Origin: Lentinus brumalis
Lineage: Eukaryota; Basidiomycota; Agaricomycetes; Polyporales; Polyporaceae
Direction: 5' to 3'
DNA length: 64,000 nucleotides
Assembly (NCBI GenBank): GCA_001792895.1
Contig: MARA01000006.1
Span: forward strand, 1,860,001 to 1,924,000
The position numbers and the translations under genes were made by a program. Positions 34,810-46,000 of the stretch are shown in pieces (the stretch's first letter is position 1; the number at the start of each line of letters is the position of its first letter). The notes beneath the pieces are model-generated. The model had not been told where the DNA came from. It made no database searches and saw nothing but the letters and a program-made list of their open reading frames with translations.

Positions 34810-35602
34810 GTTCCCCATACTTAGCCAAAGAGAACACTCCCCGACGAAGCACACGCCATGCACTTTCTGTACCTACTGTATCTCCGGCTAATAACATTTT
34901 CCCTCGTTATGAGAACACACGTTGTGACCGATGCTGCAGCATGGATTGCCACTTTGGGGCTAAAAGCGACTTCTCGAACTCAGCGCTCACCATGATTCAT
35001 AACCACAGCAGACATGCAGAATCGGGGGGTTCACGCACAACTGTTCAACGATTGCGCTCAGCGATCGTCCCAATGAATTCCTCGGAAGCTGACGAGGACG
35101 GTATGTCGAAAGCCGCTCGTGCTTCGCGGGACGCGAGTTATCATCCCCGGCTTGCAGAAATTAGAGTGTACCTACGTTGATTGGGAGTACGCCACCTGCG
35201 CCAAATTCATTGTGCTCACCTGCAGAGAGCATCGTGTGAAGCAAAATGACCTCGGGCGCGTCCGTCTGGACGAGACGTCGCTGCTCCCCGAAGCATGCGG
35301 GAGGCCGCTTGGGGCATGCGAGCATTGCCTTCAAAAGCACGAACCTCGTCAGGACCTAGGGCGGTTTCTGGGATACGGGTCGTATGAGGTGCGTTTCAGG
35401 AGCTTCCTGATTAACGGTCTTTGCTTACAGCAGCCGATTAATCTGCAGGACGTCGTCGTATGACCGGTGCGATAGATTTTTCGCAGCTGGATTCTCTGCA
35501 GAGCGGACAACGCGAACCGTGTGCGATGAGTATGTATAACTAGGGCAGCAATGGATGCCTGACATGACGCCGGCGAAATTGAGTGGTTATCCGCTAGTCT
35601 GA
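34810..35602. other. Convergent intergenic gap
   Basis: This lies between the 3' ends of the S33 peptidase (+) and homeodomain gene C (-). No gene is seen. Confidence 0.5.
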
Positions 35603-36550
35603 TTATTCATGAGTTGAGTACAAGTCATCAAGACGATATAAGTGCACTGGCGGAGAGGTTTCTTCTGACACCTGCCGAGAGACGCCTTTGGCTTTGGGTG
35701 GTCTCATCTTCTGAGCATAGTTGTTGAACCTGTCAATGCGTTTAACGATTCACTTCAACACTCTGTACTGGCACTCAGCGTAACACCATGAAGCTCACCA
35801 ATTATAAATGTACTCAGAGTCCAACCCCGTCCGTGCGGCGAGCATGGCACGCTGGGCCGCGTCCGGCCTGCCATGCGCATTGTAGAAGGTCATAAAAACC
35901 TCCCGCGCCTGCGCATCCGCCCGAACAATGCAACGCCGCTTCTGTTCCGTCTGCCGTGGAGACTCTCCCTGCGGTCTAGAAGACAACTCCGCCTGCCGCC
36001 GACGCTGAAACCTGCGATACAGGCGGATTTCAATCAAAAGGTGAATGCGTCAATTCGATCTGGTTACAGGTCAGTTGACGTACCAGAATTTGATTGCCTC
36101 AGTCTGCATTCCCGTAGCATTGGCTAGGTCAACCCTTTCGTCGTACGAAGGTGTCTTGTTCTGGGTATGGAAGTAGTTCCGAAGGTATTCTTCAACGGCT
36201 TCTCCGCTTCCATCTCTCAAAGAACGAGGGGGCGCCTGAGTCGCTGAGACTGTAGGATGGGCAGCTGCAGGTGCGAGGACGACCTGACGACCTGTGGTTC
36301 GGCGTGGCAATGTTGGCGGCTCGAAGTACTGCACCTCACCAGGCGTGTGCGCCGAGGTACTTGCATGCATAGCGATGTCGGCGGCATCTGGCTCAGAACC
36401 ACGAGCACGACGCCGATAACCAACTGGATGGGCACGGTTGTTCATGGTGTCGCCTCCCGTTGGCAGCTGGGCGCCAAATTGGTCGGCGACCTCGTCAAGT
36501 GGGACGGTGTGCCGGTGTGAAGAGCTCTGTTGGGGGTAAGAGTTGAACAT
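35603..36550 (-). CDS. Double-homeodomain protein C (divergent)
   Basis: This is a putative nuclear transcription factor, a paralogue of the genes at 11228 and 16104. It starts at ATG 36548-36550 (MFNSYPQQSSSHRH). A low-complexity N-terminus precedes homeodomain 1 (AVEEYLRNYFHTQNKT to TEAIKFWFQRRRQAEL). Homeodomain 2 follows (QAREVFMTFYNAHGRPD to DSEYIYNWFNNYAQKMR). Introns at 36012-36083 and 35730-35798 both split the helix-3 Trp codon as TG|G. The terminal exon ends LDDLYSTHE with a TAA at 35603-35605. It is shorter than gene A. WFQRRR in homeodomain 1 is closest to a standard homeodomain recognition helix. Confidence 0.8.
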
Positions 36551-37193
36551 GGTTGAGATGGTGTGGCTTTGGACGAAGGCCACAAGCGATATAAGTATGT
36601 GACAGCTCTATGCCAAAGCGCCGCCGGCCAGTGACAATGCGGAGGCGCGCTTTGGCCATTCCGCAGCCCATATTGAGTCACCGGTGTCTTAGTTTGACCC
36701 GCAATTCATCCCTGTGCGTAGTAAGGCAGGTCGTTCAGGCGAGAAGATCCACTGTGGAGATGAGACGCCGCCAGTAGTTGGGCGTTAGAATTAGCGGACA
36801 AGCAGTGGCTGTTTATACGTGAACTTACTATTAAGTGTGATGTCTTGCTCAGTAACAAATGATCTACCGGGGGAGGTCGTCCCAAGGGCCAGCGGGGTCG
36901 ATAGGGGCGAGTCGGCGATCTTATCCTCTTTCAAAGCATCTGGAATCATATTACGCAATAGTAGCGGAGTCGGGAAAGACTGGAACTGTGACATGATGAG
37001 TAGTATAAGGAAACAAGGGTATATAATTACATGTCGCGGCGAGACCATGCTACAATCGCGGACGGTACGAGTTATGAGAAATCGTGGAAGTCCGTCCGTG
37101 TAAATCATTCTATCTAGATACATGACGTCAATGGTCAGGCAAGCGGGCTGAAGGTGAAGCGTTCGGGACATACCATCCGTGTGTGATTTGAAA
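36551..37193. other. Intergenic, no gene seen
   Basis: This is a gap between two minus-strand genes. A minus-strand frame of about 65 codons starting near MSQFQSFPTPLLLRN (about 36991) is present but has no support as a gene. Confidence 0.4.
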
Positions 37194-37850
37194 CTATGAA
37201 TTTGACTCGTGCCGAGCCTGCTTCCCAGCGGGTGTCTCCCCTCCATTGCTGGCTGGCGGCGACGAGACATGCGCACCGTCCGTCAACCGTGTTGGCGCAG
37301 AGGCCCTATGCTCCATCCCAGGCGGCACACTCTCCTTCTCCCCATGCGGCCGCTCGTCCCCCTCCGCAATGGGCACCGTGCTCGCATGCTTGAGCTTGAA
37401 GTCTTTCTTCCCCTTCGACCCGTGCTTCTCCTCTTCAAAGACAAACTTCTGCCCAGGGCGCGCCTGGCCCTTGAGAACAGCAGGGTCTGGGGGGATGATG
37501 AACGCGTCCTGCTTCTTGGGCGGGTCGAGAAACTCGCGGTAGCTCCGGTATCCGGCCGCCTTTGCACGACGCGCGCGACGGTGCCGCTTATAGAGCCAGA
37601 CGATAATGCCAATAATCCAAGCAACGCCAACGATGCCACCAGAAATGGCTCCAGAGAGGATGGGGGTCAGGGCGCGGTGACTGGAGGAGATGCGGTCGCG
37701 TGGAGTGGCGAGTGATGGGAGGCGAATCCGTTAGACCATGAAGAGTGATGAAATATAGTGCATGAGGACGCACCCGTGCAACGCAGCTTCTCTGGACTCA
37801 GAAGGTGTCATTGCGTCGACCGCAACCGTTAGCGAGGGTGTGATGGCCAT
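37194..37850 (-). CDS. Small single-pass membrane protein, unknown function
   Basis: Two exons give a protein of about 180 residues. Exon 1 starts at ATG 37848-37850 (MAITPSLTVAVDAMTPSESR). A GTGCGT...CTCCAG intron (about 90 nt) follows. Exon 2 has a hydrophobic helix ILSGAISGGIVGVAWIIGII, then VWLYKRHRRARRAKAAGY, a stop-transfer pattern that puts the long charged tail in the cytosol. The tail contains FLDPPKKQDAFIIPPDPAVL and ends HESNS, with a stop at 37194-37196. The short N-terminus could act as a reverse signal anchor. I do not recognise the family. Confidence 0.65.
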
Positions 37851-38864
37851 GATCCCAAACAGAGTCGCAGCGAGGGGGAAGTTCTGAAGCTTCAAGTAAA
37901 TGCTTCCGGGTTGCAGCTTGAAGCGACGAGTAGTTAAGAGTCTGAGACAGCAGGAATTGAAAGAGTTGCGAGGGCGTTGTGGTTAAGTCCACGGCCGTCG
38001 TGATAGTGCAGAAGACTTAGTCAAGGCAGACATAAACCGCAAGGTGAATGAAGACGATGTCATCGGTAAGTCATCGGTAATACAAGTGGAGCCAGGGGTC
38101 GAGATAAGATCCCAGGGCGCCTATCTTATCACTCAGACAGTACGATAGGAGAGGCCTGAGCGCTGAGCTCTCCCTCTCCCGATGTCTTATTTCTATCCAT
38201 CACGCGTGTTTGAACCTCGTATTGTAGGTAATGTATGCGCTCGGTCGCGTGGGGTGATGCCTAGAGCACCATGTAGACGTCTCACTTTCACCGTGAATAG
38301 CACTTTTGCTGTTCATGTTCATCGCCGACTCGGCGTGCTAAGTATAACCACAGGAATCAGCACGAATAGGCGATGTTTCTTTCTTTTCTCTTTGATTCCC
38401 ATGTTCATGATAAGGTAGGTTGTGCACACTGCATCCAACAAGAGCTTCAAGGCAAGTTTGCGGGGCCGTACTCGCTTTGAGCTTGGCGAGGTCCCTGAGT
38501 TTGAGGAGGCTATCCCCTGGGGTGTTCACAATTGACGTACGTCGTCCCGGCGCCACGAGATGTGGCAGCCAGAAGTGAAGGTCCCAGCCGCTAGGCTGTA
38601 CATACATACTGCTGCATTCCTACTCCCGATGCTTGTACGCGAGCCCCTGTGACACTGGCCCCTCAGCCGTGTTTCTCCGCACTCACGATACAAGGCGATG
38701 AAAGACATGGGTCCTGCTGCGGTGCTCTCGGATTCATCATCTCGGGCGGTGCGACTACAAGATACATATTGATCGGGTCTTCCATTTGGACTCCACTCCG
38801 GTGATGGTGGTATCGCCACGTTACAGCCTGAGCAGCACGCTCGGTGACAGGTGGCGCACAGGAG
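37851..38864. other. Divergent intergenic region
   Basis: This holds the promoters of the membrane-protein gene (-) and the AIM24-domain gene (+). No gene is seen. Confidence 0.5.
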
Positions 38865-38871
38865 TATATAA
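38865..38871 (+). promoter_or_regulatory. Probable TATA box of the AIM24-domain gene
   Basis: GGAGTATATAACC lies about 120 bp upstream of the ATG. It fits a transcript that starts near 38895-38905 and carries the leader intron at 38928-38986. Confidence 0.5.
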
Positions 38872-38987
38872 CCACTGCCCATCCCTCTGTCGTCCACATC
38901 CAATCCACCACTACAATCTTCCTCCAAGTGAGCCTCCTCTCACGACATCTCATCCGCGATCAAGGCTGACTTGTGTGTTTCTGCAGG

Positions 38988-40097
38988 ATGTCTTACGCAC
39001 CAGGCTATCCCCAACCTGGCTACCCCGGCCCCGCCGGACACCAGCCTCAACACCAGCAATCCTACCCTCAGCCGCCTCACGGCTCTCCTGCACCTCCTCA
39101 TGGGTACCCCGGCGCCCCGCCTATTCAGCACGCACCTCAACCGCAAGGAGCATCGAGCGTCCCCACCACTGGGCAGGCCGAGGGCGCGCAGTTCCGCATC
39201 GACCATCGTGACAGCAACAGCATGCTCTACGTCCGCCTGCAGCCTGGGGCCGAGATCAAAGCAAAGCCCGGCAGCATGGTCGCCATGGACGCTACCGTTC
39301 GCATCAAGGGCAAGCTCAAGTTCAGCGTGAAGAAGCTCTTGACCGGCGGCGAGGTGCGGCGAACCCTTGAACGTTCCGCGACCGAGTGGAGTCTGACTGA
39401 TTGGCGTGCCATCTAGATGTCCGAGTCCATCTTCACTGGGCCCGGAGAGGTCATGCTTGCCCCTGATACCTGGGGTGATGTCGTCCCCATTACCCTGGAC
39501 GGACGGACGAACTGGTCAGTGGGCAAGGACGCGTTTCTCGCTTGTACGATGGGGGTGACGCGTACGACCAAATCTCAGGGTTTTGGCAAGGCGATTTGTA
39601 CGTCTCATTATGACCGTTCATTGCCGCGAGACACTGACGCTCACGGTCTCACCGCTTGTAGTCTCCGGAGAGGGTCTCTTCGTGTATCACGTCAACGGCA
39701 CCGGCGTGATGTGGGTGCAGAGCTTGGGCGCGATCACCTCGAGGACGCTCCAGCCCGGCGAGCAGTGGATAGGTGCGTTCATACCGGAAGTCTTGGCAAT
39801 CTTACTGCCAGTTTTCCTGATCCTGTCGTGTTCCACAGTCGACAACGGACACTTGGTGGCGTGGACGGCGCAGTACAAGGTCGAGCGCGTCGACGCTGGC
39901 GGCCTCTTCTCTGCTTCGCATACGGACGAGGGTCTTGTCTGCCGGTATGCATCATTTCTAATTGGCTTCGAGCATGTTTCTGAGTACTCTCCTTCGGCAG
40001 CTTCACTGGTCCGGGTATCGTCTACATACAGACAAGGAACCCCGAGACGCTCGGTGCCTGGATTGCGGAACAGGTCCCCAGCACAAACAGCAGTTAA
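38988..40097 (+). CDS. AIM24-domain protein
   Basis: The AIM24 fold is shared by yeast mitochondrial Aim24 (inner-membrane organisation) and bacterial TerD-linked proteins; the role here is unknown. It starts at ATG 38988 (MSYAPGYPQPGYPGPAGHQP). The first 65 residues are Pro/Gln/Tyr/His-rich, unlike a mitochondrial leader. The domain follows: FRIDHRDSNSMLYVRLQPGA, GSMVAMDATVRIKGK, FTGPGEVMLAPDTWGDVVPI, GEGLFVYHVNGTG, TLQPGEQW, VDNGHLVAWTAQYKVER and TGPGIVYIQTRNPETLGAWI, ending STNSS with a stop at 40095-40097. The low-complexity start suggests a cytosolic or membrane-associated member. A 59-nt intron sits in the 5' untranslated leader (38928-38986), ending one base before the ATG. Confidence 0.85.
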
Positions 40098-40442
40098 GGC
40101 TAGTTAAGGAGGCTTCTTTCCGACCGCTTGATGTACGACTATGGTGACGAAATCAGACACGACCACCGTCGCATTGGCTTGTATGGCAAATATCAAATAC
40201 CTGGCAATTGATCACTCTAGCCTGCGCTCCGATCAGGCTCCGTCTGGGAGGAAGGAGTTAGTATTCATGGCCATAGAACGTTCAAGACGGACTGTAACGT
40301 AGGGTCAACGGCGCACCGCAGGGTAGCGAAGTACATATGTAGATCTGTGCCCGATTTGCGCAAGATCACCAGCGCTTAGAGAACTACGGCAGACTGAGAG
40401 ACAGTGCTCTGCTTGATTCGTTCCGTCCTCCTCCACGTCGAA
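40098..40442. other. Intergenic, promoter of GYP1-like copy 1
   Basis: No gene is seen. The last 35 bp before the ATG (CCGTCCTCCTCCACGTCGAA) match the leaders of copies 2 and 3, so the duplicated homology begins just upstream of the start codon. Confidence 0.5.
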
Positions 40443-42267
40443 ATGTCTGCTCGGCCACCACCTGCTCGTCCTCATATTGGCTTGAATCCACAGAACAAGT
40501 TCTCTTCGTACTCGATCAACGACTGGGGCGAAGACGACGCTTGGGACAGCGCCTCGGATTCGGAGTCGACGAGCAAGCCCAACTGGAAGCGTCGTCCGTC
40601 TAATGCACACGCATCTTCGTCCACTGCGCCCAAACCCGTCCCGAGACCTGCCTTGAACAACTCCTCGTCGACCCTTGCGTTCTCGTATACCCACGTCCAT
40701 GCGCCGAGCTCGTACCCGCCCAAGGGCGACCAGCCGGGCAAGCAAGCTGGCTGGACGATCGTCCGCAAGTCCACCGACCGCGGCAGCCTGGACAGCCGTG
40801 ACTCGGTGCCTCAAGGCCCACCCGCAGGATACGAGGAGCTGGACGGAGACATGATCATCGGGGAGCTGGAGTCCGAGGTCGACGACCGGTCCGGCACGCA
40901 CACCGCGAAGCCGCGGTACGAGCAGGGTGTGCTGCGGGGCGATGCGCAGGAGATACTCAATGGTGCGCCTACACGGATCGCGTGCTCTCATTGACATCTC
41001 ATCCAACGCTCAGATCCGCTGCATATCGTCCAACGCCAGTCCGAGTCCGCCAGCAAGTCTCGAGCGGAGTCGCCCCCAGGCGGCGGCTCGGAGAAGCTCA
41101 TGCGCGAACGGTCGATACGCACGAATAGGCGGAGGAGGTTCGTCGACTGCATAACGCGGGACGATGTGGACATCGGTACGTGGCCGGTTTTGTCGCATGT
41201 ACGACCTCAGCCAACCGCCACCGCTGGCAGCCCAATTGCGCAAGCTCGCGTGGAACGGTGTACCGCATGAACTGCGTCCCCTCGTATGGCCGTTGCTTCT
41301 GGGATATCTCCCCCTGCCCAAACCCACTCGAACCTCCACGCTTGCGAGAAAGCGACGCGAATATGCCTCCCTCGTCGAGACGACTTTCTCGAGAGGTCGC
41401 GACGGACTCGATCAGCAAATATGGCATCAAATCGAGATCGACGTTCCAAGGACGCGGCCGGGAGTGCGACTATGGATGCAAGCGTCTACGCAGAGGGTAT
41501 GTGGCCGGACTCATTTCGCACTCTGGCTCTTCGCGCTGACGACATCACAGAGTCTGGAGCGTATATTGTACGTGTGGGCCATCCGCCATCCCGCGAGCGG
41601 CTATGTCCAGGGAATCAACGACCTCGCCACACCGTTCTTCCAAGTCTTCCTCGGTGCATATATCGGTGTGTCTCATTTCTACACAGGCGTCGTGCGAGTC
41701 ACTCATCACACTGTGCACGCAGAGTCCGATCCTGAAGACTTCGATACTGCGATGCTCCCGGACAACGTGCGGATGGCCGTGGAGGCGGACACGTTCTGGT
41801 GTTTGTCTCGACTGCTGGATGGTATTCAGGACAACTACATCGCAGGTCAACCCGGCATCCACAGGAGCGTGAAACGCATGGCCGAGCTCGTCGCTCGAAT
41901 AGATGGTACGTCTACGCCCAGTATCCACCTGCCTGGTCTCAGCTCACCCTCTTGGTCTGTACAGCACCGCTGGCAGCGCATTTGGACGCTGAGAACGTCG
42001 AGTTCATGCAGTTCGCGTTTCGGTGGATGAACTGTCTCCTCATGCGCGAGATCAGCGTGCAAAATACCATCCGAATGTGGGATACCTACCTCGTACGTCT
42101 TCCCCAGAGTTCTCATGCATGCCAAGCCACTAAGTATGGGACAGGCGGAGGGCACAGACGCGTTCTCGCAGTTCTCTGTGCGGGAGGGCGCGCGTCCGGG
42201 ATGGCCGCGGCGGCGGGCTATCAGCGGAGTGCGAAGAGAGACGCACCAGATGCAAGCTGGACCTTAG
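40443..42267 (+). CDS. GYP1: GYP1-type TBC Rab-GAP, copy 1 (diverged head, truncated tail)
   Basis: TBC-domain proteins of the Gyp1/TBC1D22 type stimulate GTP hydrolysis by Golgi Rab GTPases. The gene starts at ATG 40443 (MSARPPPARPHIGLNPQNKF) with a Ser-rich N-terminus. The TBC domain has LAWNGVPHELRPLVWPLLLG, WHQIEIDVPRTRPG (arginine finger), YVQGINDLATPFFQVFL (glutamine finger), ADTFWCLSRLLDGIQDNYIA and EFMQFAFRWMNCLLMREISV. After TDAFSQF the sequence leaves the family at 42175. A short foreign tail (SVREGARPGWPRRRAISG) leads to a stop at 42265-42267. About 75 C-terminal residues present in copy 3 are lost, including the last TBC helices, so GAP activity is doubtful. Exons differ from copies 2 and 3 by a few percent; intron 3 (about 41500-41550) is unalignable with theirs. 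Confidence 0.85.
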
Positions 42268-42270
42268 GGT

Positions 42271-42390
42271 GTTTTCTGGACTGTATAGCGACGGTGGGGT
42301 GCTCTCTGGGTGGTATAGGGACAGTGGGGAGTTCTCTGGACGAGATAGGGACGGTGGGGTGTTTTCTGGAGGCTGCAGGGACGGCGGGGC
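42271..42390 (+). repeat. 30-bp minisatellite, four units, first copy
   Basis: Four head-to-tail 30-bp units each begin GTTTTCTGGA, GCTCTCTGGG, GTTCTCTGGA or GTTTTCTGGA and contain AGGGACGGTGGGG or close variants. They follow immediately after the stop of the truncated Rab-GAP tail. Being a multiple of three, they could encode a 10-residue repeat (such as VFSGLYSDGG) in one frame. Confidence 0.85.
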
Positions 42391-42508
42391 GGTGGGAACT
42401 CGGGCGGTGGGGGTCGAGGAGGTGGCTGCGTCTTCTAGGAGTCGACGGGATCGCTCAATGTACAAGCCGTGTATGTAGAAGAAAATATATCTTGTTGTCT
42501 CGACAGAA

Positions 42509-43024
42509 TATGAGTGGAAGAGGGAGCTCGAGGAGAAGGCCGCAGCAGCTGCCCCGTGAAAGCACGGCGTCTGCTGAGCCCGCAGGTGTGTGGAGTGCAA
42601 AGATATGTTCTCCATAGCGACTAACTACAGACACCCCGCCGCAAACACGGCATATTCGTGCTCGTTGCGTGCAGACGAGATGGGCGCCTATATCGCGGAC
42701 TTTGCGCGCGCCGCCAGGTGTGCCACTCTGCTCCTGACCACCACCCCGCTGCACCTGTCTCTCCCCGCTTGCCTGTCTCTCGCCGGCGACATGCTCTTCA
42801 CCGTCTGCGCGCTCTCTGTCTGTCGGATTGACTTGCGTCAGAGCGGGCATCCAGGCCCTCCTCGACTTGATGAAGTAAGTACTTACCCTCGATGCACTGA
42901 ACTGCCCGCCGGATGACGCGTCGCAGCAGCCGAGTCAGCACCCTGTACGGCATGCTACCGGCTCACGTTCGCTATGAACTGGCTGTGGTAATTGAGCTGA
43001 TCCTGCGCGTCGGAAAACGGGCAA
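42509..43024 (+). CDS. Exon chain of an unrecognised gene in spacer 1
   Basis: Four segments join in phase across good splice sites. The first ends EYEWKRELEEKAAAAAP at 42555. The second is 42631-42717 (HPAANTAYSCSLRADEMGAY, then IADFARAAR). The third is 42842-42874 (AGIQALLDLM). The fourth is 42927-43024 (RVSTLYGMLPAHVRYELAVV, then IELILRVGKRA), followed by a GTACGT donor. The amino-acid pattern is helical and protein-like. I do not recognise the family, see no start codon with confidence, and cannot follow the 3' end; later frames such as 43206-43330 (DSLDGLAAARAVGGRASLG) may be further exons. It may be part of a decayed gene. Confidence 0.35.
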
Positions 43025-46000
43025 GTACGTACCATGTGTAGTGCTCGTCCTCGGCTCGTACATGGCGGGGGCAACGGCGACTCCGTGCTATGCCGGGGTA
43101 CTCCGAGACGTCTTACGAAGCCCCGCGACATCGTCAGTACATGTGTGGAATGCGGTACAACAGCGTACGCACCATTCATTGTGAAACCCGACAGAGATGC
43201 GAGTCTGCGCATCAGCATCCTCGGACTCGCTGGACGGCCTCGCAGCAGCGCGGGCAGTGGGCGGCCGTGCGTCGCTGGGATGCCCCGACGCGGCCCGTGG
43301 GACGCTAGACACAACCGGCCGGACGCGACAGCGGTACGTACCACATATCTCCCGTTGTGGAGCTGCATGTCCGACGACATACACGGTGAGTCTCCGGGGG
43401 CCGCTGTAGCACCAGTTGACGAGCACAAGGCCTCCGCGCGCCGGGGCTTGACGGCGGTAGATCTATGTACGCGGGCTCACTCTAGGTCGGAATCTTGCGT
43501 CTGGGACAGTGAACGACGGTTAGCCGGACGTGTGCGGGATGCGAGGAGCAAGGTACGTGCCTGCAAGCCCGCAGCGGGCCTCTGCGTCCTCAGATATAAC
43601 TCAGGCAGCTGGACGCCCAGTCGACGTTACGGCGCAGGCACGCACAGAGCGATGAGGTACGTACTCACGCGATGCACTCGTAGATTGAGCGGCCCGCTGC
43701 GTAAGTCAAATGTGTGGGTGCCTGTCAGCTGAAAAGCAGCGGTCAGCTACGGCGACCATTTCTCTGAGGTGGAAAGCAGACACATACCTGCGCAGGAAGG
43801 TGCGATGCGGCGTTGACACGCGCACCAGTCGCGCTGTCAAGTTTCAACAGCGGCTGCACCCGAGCTGCACCCGTAACCCAGCCTCGCCGTGCGTAACGCG
43901 AAGGGGTCACGTCTGAAAATGCAGCGGGTAAGACGCTGCCCACTGAACGCTCTCAGGGAATCGGAGATGCTGACGTACCGTTTCAACCGCACGAAGACCT
44001 ACCCGGAACAACGCCGAGACCAGTTCACCTTGGCCCGAACATACCCAGCTTGTAGGAGCGTCTGCGTGAGTGCGATGCAGATGCCTGAGCAGGGTGGGCA
44101 ACGTACCAGATATCAGTATCATACTTCAGGGCGTCCGAGTCGCCATACAGTATCATGTAGCGTACGGAGGCCCTCAATGATCATAACTATGCTTCTTCAA
44201 TACTGTGCGTGTGTGCATTGGTGATGTTGGGGAGGTGTGCAAAAGGGATGGAGAGCCTTGCGAAGAGGAGTGAGCGGGAATGCGAGGGTACGGAGGGAGT
44301 GGGAGATGAAGAGATCATGGGGGGAAGGGGAAAATGGAGAGCTCGCCGACGAGACCATACTAATGTCTCGGAGAGAGCGAAGATGACAGGCGGCACGGAA
44401 GAATGCGTCTGGGTCTGGGTGCCGTGCAACGAGGCACAAAGAACGCTGGACGTAATATTCGCCTCTCAAAGTGGCTAAGAGTGTGTCTCAATCGGGATAC
44501 ATGCCTACCGCTCGACCGTTACGTCCACGGACATGGGGAACATCATACCGGTGGTTACGCGACCCAGGCGACAGGTACACGATGAGTTCCCAAAGTCCTT
44601 CTCAGTCTTGCACGTTGAACGGCGCAGCGAGCCGCACATGGTACAATAACAGCCCAGATGGGAACAGAGGAGGAGGAGGAGGAGGGGTAACAGAGACGAG
44701 GACTTGGAGGATCGCGTAGCTGCCTTGAGGGTTACGTGCGAGAAGTGCAGTGGCTGGTCCGTTCCGAACAACCATGGTGGGAACTCGACAGGGTCGATCG
44801 TCGGCCGCGCCCGACGCTGGTTAGTCAAGGTCGGGTGTCGCGGCAGGTCGCCGCGATTCCGGCTGATGAGGACCCAAGAAGGATTGCGGAGACAGCGAGA
44901 CACACGCCCTTCTGCGGAGATCCAGCCAGGTAGACAAGTAAGTAGTAGCAAGTCTTTAGAGCTCGAAGAGTTTCATTTGTAGCCTCCAGATGGGCGGAAT
45001 CTAGGCTGGGAGGGTGGCCAGGCAAGTAGAGTAACGTTCATCCTGGAACTGACAGCTTCCCAGCACATCCCAGCGCCGGGCTCCTTGGACGCTGTCAGAA
45101 GTGTCGGTACAACATACGATCAGAACTGACTCCTGGGTGTGTCCGGGATGTCCGTGTTACTGCCGGCTTGTTACTGGAAGCATGTCCCTGCGTTTGCCTT
45201 CGTAGATAGCTATTAGCAAAGCCGGGATGACAAGTGCACTTGGCCGCCGGTGCTTGCCATATCGAACTACTTACAAGTTACTCCTCCTCAGCGGACTGCA
45301 GGATCACTGAGATTGAGTGTGTCTTCAAGAGAGGCAATCACAAGGTCGCCGTCCCGAACATCAAGCATGTTGTCACTGCGGGCTCGATATGATGCGGAGT
45401 AACCACGCGTCTCTGGCAGAAGCATGCAACATGAAGTGTATGGTGAGTAGGCGACTATTCGGGTGCGGAAGTCTGCGGAGGTACTTACTCACCAACGGCA
45501 TCACTATTCACGACGTGCGAGAGACGATCACGGGCTGTTTTCGGAGGATAGCAAGACTCGGAGTCACTCCCAGCCCTCCTCAGAGGCTCCAATATGAGCC
45601 CTGCAACTTACATGCGAGTGAAAGTCGGCTCAGAGCGAGCACTCTTCCAAGATTAGATATCCACTGGAGGATTTCCATGAGCTGCCCTGCCCTGCAAATC
45701 AGACTGAGAGCCGTGGATGCCATCTATGAACAGTATGGAAGGACACACTCCCATGCCAGGGACTGCTCCTCATGACAGGGACAGAGGATCATGCCGAAGC
45801 CTTGATGTCTGGTCTCCGAGTATCGAATTGCGCTTGAGTGCAGATGGAATAATTGAGGACAGATGTCACATGTTCGGAACCATGCATGGCACAGGGCTTT
45901 GTCGCTTTCCCATGCCGCCTTTGCTCAAAGTTATATTCGGTACACGATATCGGGAAATCCATTGCACAGCAGCTGCACACTGGTAAAGCAACTGCGACAT

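Noticed and set aside
40305..41006. Long minus-strand frame opposite the first exon of GYP1-like copy 1 (and the same at copies 2 and 3)
   Set aside because: It mirrors the plus-strand coding exon, which has clear family similarity; the minus frame has no domain.
41799..42617. 272-codon plus-strand frame running through the minisatellite
   Set aside because: It is out of frame with the TBC exons it overlaps; the open length comes mostly from the repeat, which lacks stops in that frame.
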